Positions 1 to 6,600 of a stretch of 9,229 nt of DNA are shown here, piece by piece. The notes under the pieces were generated by a model, which saw only the letters and a program-made list of their open reading frames with translations, made no database searches and was not told the origin of the DNA. Source of the DNA: an uncultured Allobaculum sp. (GTDB lineage: Bacteria > Bacillota_I > Bacilli_A > Erysipelotrichales > Erysipelotrichaceae); the NCBI GenBank assembly GCA_910577085.1, contig CAJTLE010000116.1, positions 1 to 9,229 on the forward strand, in the 5' to 3' direction. The translations under genes and the position numbers were made by a program. Positions within the stretch are counted from its first letter, which is position 1; every line of letters begins with the position of its first letter.

Positions 1-71
1 CTTTGCGTACATCCGATCTGCCTGGCGTATTCAGCAGTTTTTAAATACTTTGATTCTGAAGATCTTTTCAT
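1..71 (-). CDS. N-terminus of a helix-turn-helix protein, partial; possibly an IS607-type recombinase
   Basis: Reading the minus strand from the ATG at 69-71, 23 codons are open to the window edge and give MKRSSESKYLKTAEYARQIG followed by CTQ. The Tyr-Leu-Lys-Thr-Ala-Glu-Tyr-Ala core resembles the first helices of MerR-like or excisionase-like DNA-binding domains, including those that open IS607-family serine recombinases. That assignment is inference, because only the start is present. No purine-rich ribosome binding site precedes the ATG. A possible promoter (TTGATA, 17 bases, TATCAA) would put transcription close to the ATG. The gene runs away from the rest of the window, in tandem with the orphan gene that ends at 123. 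It could equally be a MerR-type regulator. Confidence 0.45.
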   Translation of the reverse strand, partial: MKRSSESKYLKTAEYARQIGCTQ

Positions 72-73
72 AA

Positions 74-110
74 TATATTGATACAATATAAGACAATTAT
101 TATCAATATA
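74..110. repeat. 10-bp perfect inverted repeat in an AT-rich gap
   Basis: TATATTGATA (74-83) and TATCAATATA (101-110) are exact reverse complements separated by 17 bases. It sits between the stop of the orphan gene (123) and the start of the leftward HTH gene (71). The left arm also takes part in a smaller overlapping palindrome, TATTG-ATA-CAATA (76-88). There is no GC-rich stem, so it is a poor intrinsic terminator. An operator for the HTH gene or a structured element end are both possible. Confidence 0.55.
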
Positions 111-122
111 ATACATCAAATA

Positions 123-728
123 TTAACCGTTTAATATCATCCAATCAACTACTGCCCTCACTAGCTTTTCTTCGATACTTACTTCTTTATATCCTCTCCT
201 GTTTAGTCTCTTGGGGTCATCACCCATCAGACTCAAAAGGAGCAATGCGCAAAGTCCAATCATATCCGGCCGGTCGGTGAGGGATCGAAGTTCTTCTATA
301 ATTCCTTCTTCGTGATGGAGAGCCGATTCTTGCAAAGGCATACCAAAATGCCTGTTAATAAAGCAAAGGCACTCTTCAAGGTCCGGATTCATAAATCCAA
401 AAGACTTGGCCGTCATTGTGACAACTCTCATTAGAATTTTTCTGATTGTATCAACTCGGTTTGCCAGATTTTCAAAATCAAAACCGAGTCCATCAAGCAG
501 AGCACATACTGCTCCACTCTCCGCGGCCAGAAGATACATGGAAAGACCAATATCATTGTTGGAAAACACTTCCGAGTTAGTGAGTTCGTACAATAGTTCA
601 TCAATGTTGTATGGAAATGGAATTTCATCCTTAACAAATTCGTAATGGATCTGTATATCGTGAACTCCGAACGGAATAGTGGAATATTGTTCTGTGTTGT
701 TAATCAAAAGCTCATATCTTGGATTCAT
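123..728 (-). CDS. Orphan protein of unknown function, 201 residues
   Basis: I do not recognise this protein. I place the start at the ATG at 726-728 (protein begins MNPRYELLINN) because it is preceded at good spacing by a run AGGGGGG, whereas the upstream in-frame ATG at 785 has only a weak AGG and would add 19 unconvincing residues. The protein looks soluble and mostly helical. The N-terminal third is acidic and aromatic; the middle holds hydrophobic helices around LSMYLLAAESGAVCALLDG; near the C-terminus there is a Leu-rich stretch (IGLCALLLLSLMG), then a basic patch with Arg-Arg-Gly-Tyr. No signal peptide, metal site or catalytic motif stands out. It lies 85 bases downstream of the monooxygenase gene on the same strand, so co-transcription is possible. 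The ORF is complete, with clean coding character. Confidence 0.75.
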   Translation of the reverse strand: MNPRYELLINNTEQYSTIPFGVHDIQIHYEFVKDEIPFPYNIDELLYELTNSEVFSNNDIGLSMYLLAAESGAVCALLDGLGFDFENLANRVDTIRKILMRVVTMTAKSFGFMNPDLEECLCFINRHFGMPLQESALHHEEGIIEELRSLTDRPDMIGLCALLLLSLMGDDPKRLNRRGYKEVSIEEKLVRAVVDWMILNG

Positions 729-760
729 TGTTCCCCCCTGTTCAGTGACTGACCCTACCT

Positions 761-783
761 GAAAGTTTGCTTCACCAACTTTC
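761..783 (-). other. Small hairpin in the leader of the orphan gene
   Basis: GAAAGTT (761-767) and AACTTTC (777-783) are perfect 7-base arms with a 9-base loop. The hairpin lies between the monooxygenase stop (814) and the orphan gene start (728), and it spans most of the less likely upstream ATG at 783-785. No T-run follows on either strand, so I do not call it a terminator. It may be an mRNA leader structure or chance. Confidence 0.3.
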
Positions 784-813
784 ATGGCAGCCTATGGCCA
801 AAGGTCATGACAT

Positions 814-1140
814 CTATTTGCGGATAAACTTCTGGTCGTGTTCTGGCAGTTCATCGGGTGTAAACCGTTCGACCTTCATCAACAGATCATACTTGTCTCG
901 CAGTCTGGCAATTTCTTTCATGACTGGCAGCGCATGATGACGGTCAATAGCTTCCTGGTTTTCCCAGCGGTCAATCAGCAAAACCGTTTCCGGATCATCA
1001 GCCGAAAAAAAGTATTCATAGCGTTCGTTACCTGGTTCATTTCGGATAAACTCCACCAGACCAGATTCGGTCATTTCCCTGACGAATTCTCTGGCCGCCC
1101 CATTTTTGCCCGTATAATACAGATTTACAACAATACTCAC
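814..1140 (-). CDS. ABM-domain (YgiN-like) putative quinol/antibiotic-type monooxygenase
   Basis: This is a 108-residue single-domain protein of the antibiotic biosynthesis monooxygenase fold, a dimeric ferredoxin-like barrel. Family members oxidise quinols or polyketides without cofactor, or act in stress responses; the substrate here cannot be told. Family features are a first beta strand (SIVVNLYYTG, residues 2-11), an EFIRNEPGNERYEYF segment matching the family's E-x-G-x-x-x-Y pattern (about residues 30-44), a DRWENQEAIDRHHA segment with the usual Trp-Glu and His (58, 68-69), and a C-terminal helix plus strand. I start at GTG 1138-1140 because AGGAAG lies 10 bases upstream and the first beta strand begins there. 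The open frame continues up to 1296, but those 52 extra residues are basic and not family-like. The protein is cytoplasmic and has the usual family length. Confidence 0.85.
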   Translation of the reverse strand: MSIVVNLYYTGKNGAAREFVREMTESGLVEFIRNEPGNERYEYFFSADDPETVLLIDRWENQEAIDRHHALPVMKEIARLRDKYDLLMKVERFTPDELPEHDQKFIRK

Positions 1141-1398
1141 TTGCCTGTCTCTTCCTTTCTGCCGGCATCCGGGGATTTCAAACCTTTTCTTTTCCATCCT
1201 CTGTGATGCCGGTCTGATTTTGTTTAACCATTTCCATGCTTTGAAATGATTTCTGATAACTCTACTATGCCTTAAATCCACTTCAAAGAGAGTCATTTTC
1301 TGCTTTTTCTTCTTTTAGCATCCAGTTTTTTCGATTTTCGACTCTCGAATTGCTGACTGCTCAGGTCTATCTCAGGCCACTGAATCTATCGGCCAAAA

Positions 1399-1938
1399 TC
1401 AGTTTGCGTGCTGGCGCAGATACTCCAGGTATTCTGGAGTCTTTGACCAGTACTTGATCCCCCAGTTTTCAAAATTCCATTCATCCATATAGTTGTTGCA
1501 TTCATAATCAATGTAAAACAGCTCGTCATTCTGGACGACGAAATTGGTTGGAAAATAGTCGATGTTCGTATGGGCCGGATAGAGCCGCTGGCACATCTGA
1601 TGGATCTGCTCAAAATAAGAAGGTTCCATCTTGTCCTGGCTGACCAGATCAAAAATGGTTTCCCCTTCAATGTAGTCTTTTAAAATCCGTTCGTTTTCGA
1701 TGTCGACATCCAGCATTTTGGGCATTCGGATGCCAAGATCTTTGAGATGATGATAATCGCGGATCTCCGATTCAATCTTGTTGCCAAACTGGTAGTAGTC
1801 GCAGAGCTCATGATGAATCTGTTTGAGAACATATTGTCTGTCTTTGTCCTTGACCAGATACGAATAGCCGCCTTTGCCTTTCCCGAGCAGTTTGATTACT
1901 TTAAATGTTTTTCCGTTCACGCTCATCCATTCACGCAT
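1399..1938 (-). CDS. Small protein-kinase-like phosphotransferase
   Basis: This 179-residue protein has the landmarks of a eukaryotic-like kinase fold in minimal form. There is a Gly-rich loop GKGKGGYS (residues 19-26), a VLKQ strand with the likely ATP-binding Lys39, and acidic residues Glu56/Glu58 in the following helix. A hinge-like LKDYIEGETI segment (86-95) is followed by a catalytic loop NIDYFPTNF with Asp127 and Asn132. Asp144 in YIDYE stands in for the DFG aspartate. Such short proteins lack most of the C-lobe helices and resemble RIO/lipopolysaccharide-kinase-like or small-molecule kinases; the substrate is unknown. ATG 1936-1938 has AGGAAAG about 4-10 bases upstream; Met5 is an alternative start. 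No signal peptide or membrane segment is present. About 260 bases separate it from the downstream monooxygenase, so the two need not be one operon. Confidence 0.75.
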   Translation of the reverse strand: MREWMSVNGKTFKVIKLLGKGKGGYSYLVKDKDRQYVLKQIHHELCDYYQFGNKIESEIRDYHHLKDLGIRMPKMLDVDIENERILKDYIEGETIFDLVSQDKMEPSYFEQIHQMCQRLYPAHTNIDYFPTNFVVQNDELFYIDYECNNYMDEWNFENWGIKYWSKTPEYLEYLRQHAN

Positions 1939-2007
1939 TGTTCTTTCCTTTCCTGCTGATTTTTCGCATTCAACCCAACGATTCCCTGTTTGCGAATCCT
2001 TGTTTCC

Positions 2008-2036
2008 ATCTTACTGTTTGTCACTCCTGTCACAAA
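2008..2036 (-). promoter_or_regulatory. Possible promoter with operator-like palindrome upstream of the kinase gene
   Basis: On the minus strand TTGTGA (2030-2035) and TAAGAT (2008-2013) are spaced by 16 bases and could be -35 and -10 boxes about 70 bases upstream of the kinase start. Lying over the -35 and spacer is the imperfect palindrome TTTGTCACTCCTGTCACAAA (2017-2036), in which 7 of 10 positions pair (TTTGT-x-AC-4-GT-x-ACAAA). This layout is typical of a dimeric regulator's operator. It is a prediction from pattern only. Confidence 0.35.
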
Positions 2037-2126
2037 TCTTCATTTCCAGACTGTAAGAAAGAGACATAAAGAAGTCCTGGACTCTTCCATTTGTGGACTG
2101 GTCTGTCCATAAGAGGAGGAATGGAA

Positions 2127-2243
2127 ATGAAAACCGATTCAACCAGAAAGCAGATAAAATCGGCGATCGAGGGAAACAGAAAATGGAAGACATCCAAGGA
2201 CATCTTCCGTCTGGTGGTAACGTATCAGTTTTATGAGAGTTAA
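2127..2243 (+). CDS. Small ORF of 38 residues; possible TetR-type HTH remnant
   Basis: ATG at 2127 is preceded by AGAGGAGG with a 7-base spacer, one of the best ribosome binding sites in the window; a second in-frame ATG at 2121 is too close to it. The product starts MKTDSTRKQIKSAIEGNRKW and ends KTSKDIFRLVVTYQFYES. The order Thr-Arg-x-x-Ile-x-x-Ala, then S-K-D-I-x-R-L-x-V-T-x-x-F-Y, recalls the N-terminal HTH of TetR regulators but is shorter, as if residues had been lost around the turn. It may be a decayed regulator or a genuine small peptide. The 5' leader can form a stem (TGGAC 2094-2098 with GTCCA 2105-2109, extended by CTCTT 2082-2086 with AAGAG 2111-2115) whose 3' arm overlaps the ribosome binding site. 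The ORF points toward the 3' end of the aldo/keto reductase gene. Confidence 0.4.
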   Translation: MKTDSTRKQIKSAIEGNRKWKTSKDIFRLVVTYQFYES

Positions 2244-2267
2244 AGACTATTTTATAAGGACGAAGGT

Positions 2268-3281
2268 CTATTTCTCATCTTTCTTTTCGTCGATTAAAAC
2301 TGTACCGGCAGGTGGATTTTGCAGGATGGCTCCAACAACCGGATGGGGAATGTAGGCTTCATTGAGGTACGCAATTTCTTCGGGCGTTAAATGAATGTTG
2401 AGCGCATTCACTGCATCATCGATATATCTGGCTTTTGTTGCTCCGATAATTGGAGCATCAATGCCCTGCGCCCATTGCCAGGCCAGCGCAATTTCACTCA
2501 TTTTGCAGCCATGTTTTTTAGCCAGTTCATCGGCACGGGCAACAATTTTCATGTCTTCCTGCTCCATGCGGTCATATTTTCCCTTCAAAACATTATCGGT
2601 CTGCGCTCTTAATGAGTCTCCCTTCCATTCTGGGTGGGTCAGATGACCACCTGCAAGTGGAGAATAGGGCATCAGCGTGACATTCATCTGTTTGCAGATT
2701 GGAATCAGATCGCGCTCATCTTCTCGGTAGAGCATATTATAGTGGTTTTCCATCGCTGCGAACTGTGTCCAGCCATGGTCTTTGGCACACTGCTGCATAT
2801 TATAAAACTGATAGCCATACATAGCCGAAGCGCCGATCGCCCGGACTTTTCCGCTCTTGACCAGCTCATTTAAAGCTTCCATGGTTTCTTCAATTGGCGT
2901 GTCGTAATCAAAGCGATGAATGATGTACAGATCCAGATAGTCAGTTCCTAAACGCTTAAGTGTTCCATCGATTTCACGGAAAATTGCTTCTTTGCTTAAA
3001 CGGCCAGGATTGAAATAGACTTTGGAAGCAATGACCACATCCTCGCGTTTTGCATATTTGCGTAAGACTTTTCCCAGATATTCTTCACTCGTTCCTTCGG
3101 AGTAGCAGTTTGCGGTATCAAAGAAATTGATTCCGGCATCCAGGGCATGCTTGACGATTTTTTCTGTTTCTTCTTCATCCAGTGTCCAGCCATGCATTGT
3201 GCCGCGTTTTCCAAAACTCATGCATCCAAGGCAGATTTTGGAAATCCTGATTCCGGTATTGCCAAGAGTTGTATATTCCAT
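2268..3281 (-). CDS. YajO-like aldo/keto reductase
   Basis: This 337-residue cytoplasmic NAD(P)H-dependent oxidoreductase reduces aldehydes or ketones; its physiological substrate is not evident. The AKR tetrad is complete: Asp55 and Tyr60 in FFDTANCYSEG, Lys87 in IASKVYF, and His122 in LYIIHRFDYDTP. The family opening LGxTGIRISKICLGCMSFG and the NADP-binding C-terminal parts PYSPLAGG (205-212) and PIIGATKARYID (277-288) are present. HGWTLDEEE near residue 30, REDERDL near 186 and the ending PHPVVG (312-317) closely match the pattern I know from Escherichia coli YajO. The last 20 residues after PHPVVG are an extra polar tail. ATG 3279-3281 has AGGAG 7 bases upstream, so the start is firm. It appears to be monocistronic: the nearest same-strand genes lie hundreds of bases away, and the giant gene upstream has its own terminator. 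Confidence 0.96.
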   Translation of the reverse strand: MEYTTLGNTGIRISKICLGCMSFGKRGTMHGWTLDEEETEKIVKHALDAGINFFDTANCYSEGTSEEYLGKVLRKYAKREDVVIASKVYFNPGRLSKEAIFREIDGTLKRLGTDYLDLYIIHRFDYDTPIEETMEALNELVKSGKVRAIGASAMYGYQFYNMQQCAKDHGWTQFAAMENHYNMLYREDERDLIPICKQMNVTLMPYSPLAGGHLTHPEWKGDSLRAQTDNVLKGKYDRMEQEDMKIVARADELAKKHGCKMSEIALAWQWAQGIDAPIIGATKARYIDDAVNALNIHLTPEEIAYLNEAYIPHPVVGAILQNPPAGTVLIDEKKDEK

Positions 3282-3529
3282 CGTAATTCTCCTTCTCTGT
3301 TTCTCACCAGCAGGAAAGATTCAGAAATGCTTCAGAGACAATTCTGCCCATCTGTTCTGAATTCCCCTGCTTTTCTTTCCAGCATCCATATTTGAGCTGG
3401 AAGCTGATGATTTGATTGTAGAAGAATTGCCTGATTTATTGAAATACTTATTGGTACAATCGATCAATGCTCATAAAGCATAACATTGCCTTCCTCACTG
3501 TCCATTGGCTGTCTCCATCTTCTATCTGA
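3282..3529. other. Gene-poor interval with a possible plus-strand gene remnant
   Basis: This stretch between the aldo/keto reductase start and the terminator of the giant gene has no complete gene. The minus strand next to 3281 is the leader of the reductase, with no convincing promoter boxes. On the plus strand, codons 3361-3483 are open and end in TAA; the read-out includes FELEADDLIVEELPDLLKYL, then LVQSINAHKA, a plausible amphipathic C-terminal helix. There is no start codon or ribosome binding site, and a stop lies at 3358-3360. It could be the tail of a lost gene or chance. Confidence 0.3.
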
Positions 3530-3585
3530 AATCCAAAACCAAAAAGACTGCCCAACCAGGCCTGAAGTCTGGTAGAGGCAGTCTT
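3530..3585 (-). terminator. Intrinsic terminator of the giant adhesin gene
   Basis: Minus-strand transcripts leaving the adhesin gene meet a perfect 9-bp stem, AAGACTGCC (3544-3552) with GGCAGTCTT (3577-3585). It is continued inward by ACCAG (3555-3559) with CTGGT (3569-3573) around a 9-base loop. The 3' arm is followed on that strand by TTTTTGGTTTTGG, a broken T-tract. The structure begins 88 bases past the TGA stop of the adhesin gene. The AAAA-rich side is only on the minus-strand exit, so it is probably one-directional. Confidence 0.8.
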
Positions 3586-3673
3586 ATCTGATTCTGAGTT
3601 TTTCTGGTCAGCAGCTGACATAGCCGCTTCTCTTTTCAAAGTGTGGACCGAAGCCAGCACTCGTTTACAATCA

Positions 3674-6600
3674 TCAGTGCTGTTTTTCTGAAGATTTACG
3701 CATTTTTCGTTCCAGAATTGCACTGAATGCCATCAATCCAAAAGCACCGCCCATCATTTCTGCCCAATGTCCGGCACTGGTTTTAGCGGCCGTGGCGACG
3801 CTGTTTTGCGTCTTCTTATTGCTTGTGCTCTTGGTATCGATACTGGTCCTGTTTTCAGAGGTTGAATTTTGAGCGGCCTTGTTTACAACGACCGGTTTAG
3901 TCGTGAGTTTTGGGCTCGTGCTGGTTGGATTTGTCGGTGTATCCGGAGTGGTCGTATGCGAAGCTGGCTCACGCGGTTCCTCTGGCGTTGGGGTTGTCTT
4001 CTGCGTGTTGGTGAAGGTTACCTGGTCAACCTTTTCAGCCGGTAAGAAGAACAGTCCGAAAAGATCAGATGGATGCAAAGTCACTGCAGCTTGCAGCGTA
4101 CCATCCAGTTTCTTTGTGACCTTGACGCGCACTTGATAGAGCGTCGTGTCATATTCAACCTCTTTCTGGCTGTCATTGACTTCCTCAATGATATAGGTAT
4201 AGGTTCCCGTTTTCTCATAAGGTGGCAGAGTGAATTCGAAGGAACCGTCCTGGTCATTGGTAGTCTTCAGATCCAATCCTTCTCCTTCAAGGTGGAAGGT
4301 GAACTGGTCTTTGCTTAACGTACCATTTTTAAAGATCTTCTGTCCTTTGATTGAAATTGGCTCGGTCTTCACAACTGGTGGAATGGTGTACTTGTTGGTG
4401 ACGACATTGCCCTCTGGATAGGAAACGGTCGCCTCCAGGGTCTTTGAATCCTTGCCTGTTTGTTCAACGCTGATTGTCACTGGATATTCAGTCTCATCAT
4501 AGATGATGCCCTTCTGTTTGAGATTAGCTTCTTTAACCGTGTAGGTGTACGTGCCTGGTTTGGTGAAACTGAGCTCTTTAAAGACAACCTGACCCTTGGC
4601 ATCGTTGGGCGCACTCGCAATCAGCTTTCCATTGGCATCATGTAATCCAAAGACAAATTGATTGGCTTTCAGACTTATATCCTGCAAATCCTGCTTTGTG
4701 TCCTCTGGAAGCAGTACTTTCTGGAAGCGGATCTGCGCCTTGGCTAAAACGGCAGGGCTGTACGTGTTGGTAAAGGTTTTCTGGTCTCCCTCTGGCGTGG
4801 CCATCAGGGTCTTTCCGTCCTGAGTGACATGAATCGTTACGGTATAAGCTGTCGAATCATAGGTAATGTCGTGCTGACCGTCGTTCACTTCAGAAACTGT
4901 ATATACATAGTCTCCTGGCTGATCAAAGCTCACAGGTGCAAACGCAATCTTTCCGTCGGCATCGTTAACAGCTGTCTCAATTTCTTTGCCCTGACTATCT
5001 TTCAGAACAAAGCTGAACTCGGCATTCTGAAGGGGACGATCTGCTGGCTGGTCTTTTTCTTCCGGCAAAAGTTTCTTGTAGAAGGTTAAAGACACTTCAG
5101 CCGTTTGTGGATTCAATGGCGTGTATTTGTTTGTGATTGTCTGCCCATCCGGATAGTCCACATCGGCTTTCAGCTGACCGGCCTGATCGCTGACATGAAC
5201 CGTTACTGGATAGGAGTGAGAATCATACGTGATTTCCTCTTCACTTCCTTGAACTTCACGAACGGTGTACTTGTAGTCGCCGACCTGTGTGAAAGAATCT
5301 GGCAGATCAAAGAGAATCGTTCCATCGGCAGTGTTTGTGGCGGCTGCAATCTGCTGGCCATTTTCATCAAAGAGGACAAAACTGAATTCTTTGTCTTTCA
5401 TCTCGCGATCATCTGGCAAAGAGTCCGTCGTATCCGCACACACGAGCTGCTTTTTAAAGGTGATCGATGCCTGAACTTCTTTTGACTGGTAGAAGTTGGT
5501 CATCGTCTGCCCTTCTGGATAGATGACATGGGCTTCGAGTTGTCCATCATCATCAAAAACAACAATCTTTACCGGACATCCATTGACATCGTATTTCATT
5601 CCAGGCTCATTTCCCGGATCTTCTTTGAGCGTATCGGTATAGGTGCCCGCCTGGTCAAATTCAAGAGCGTTAAAGAGGATGGCCCCACTGGCATCGTTGT
5701 TGGCTGTTGCAATCTCTTTTCCATCCTGGTCAAAAAGCGTGAAGCTGAACTCATTTTCTTTGACCTGGCGATCTGTTGGTAAAGACTTGCTCTGGTCCAA
5801 AGGCAGCAACTGCTTTGTAAATCTCAGATTTACCTTGGCCGCTTTTGGTTTTGGTTTCGAATACGTATTGGTGATCAGCTGGCCTTGCGGATATTCAACA
5901 TTGGCTTCCAGCTCACCGGCCTGATCGGTAACATGAACCGCAATTGGGTATTCGTTCGAATCATAGCTCATGCCTTTCTCGGTACCCGCTATTTCTCTTA
6001 CCGTGTAGGTGTAGTCTCCTGCCTCACTGAAGGAAACTGGAGCAAAGCTGATCTTTCCCTGGGCATCATTGGCAACTGTTTCAAGCTCTTTTCCATCCTG
6101 ATCATAGAGGATAAAGCTGAATTCCTGATCCTTCAGCTGGCGATCTTGTGATGGCGAAGAACAGAGCAGCTGTTTCTGAAATTGAAATGCGGTCTGGACA
6201 GGCTCTGGGTTGTAGTAGTTCATGAACGCTGTCTGGGTTGGATAGTTCACTTTGGCTTCCAGCTGACCGCGATTGTCCGTGACGGTGATTGTTACTGGAT
6301 ATTCAGTGGAATCGTAAGTTATTCCTGCTTCTTTTCCTTGCACCTCTTTAACGGTATAGGAATACGTTCCCGCTTTTGTAAAGGCAATCGGATCAAATGC
6401 AATCGTTCCATCTGCTTGGTTGGATGCGGTAGAAACTACGTTTCCAGCTTCATCAAAAAGAGTAAAGCTGAACTCTCTGTCTTTGAGCTGGCGATCTGTT
6501 GGCAAGGACTGATTCTGGCCCTGACGGAAGAGTTTCTTTTGGAACGTGATCGCGGCAGTCGTCTTTTCAGGCTGGTAGTGGTTGATAAAGACGATTGGCG

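Noticed and set aside
729..785. Start of the orphan protein at the ATG at 785
   Set aside because: Its upstream region has only a weak AGG, and the ATG sits in a hairpin arm; the internal ATG at 726-728 has AGGGGGG at proper distance.
1141..1296. Extension of the monooxygenase to an ATG at 1296 (160 residues)
   Set aside because: The extra 52 residues are basic and not part of the ABM fold, while GTG 1138-1140 has a good ribosome binding site and begins the first strand of the domain.
1297..1398. Terminator after the kinase gene
   Set aside because: The only small palindrome, TTCGA-GAG-TCGAA near 1331-1352 on the minus strand, has five pairs and is followed by A-rich sequence rather than T's.
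2011..2193. 60-codon minus-strand frame in the gap upstream of the kinase gene
   Set aside because: It has no ribosome binding site and low-complexity Phe/Ser-rich content, and it lies opposite a plus-strand ORF with a much better start.
3448..3723. 91-codon minus-strand frame overlapping the end of the adhesin gene
   Set aside because: It starts at a GTG without a ribosome binding site, overlaps the adhesin gene by 50 bases in another frame, and its middle is the terminator hairpin of that gene.
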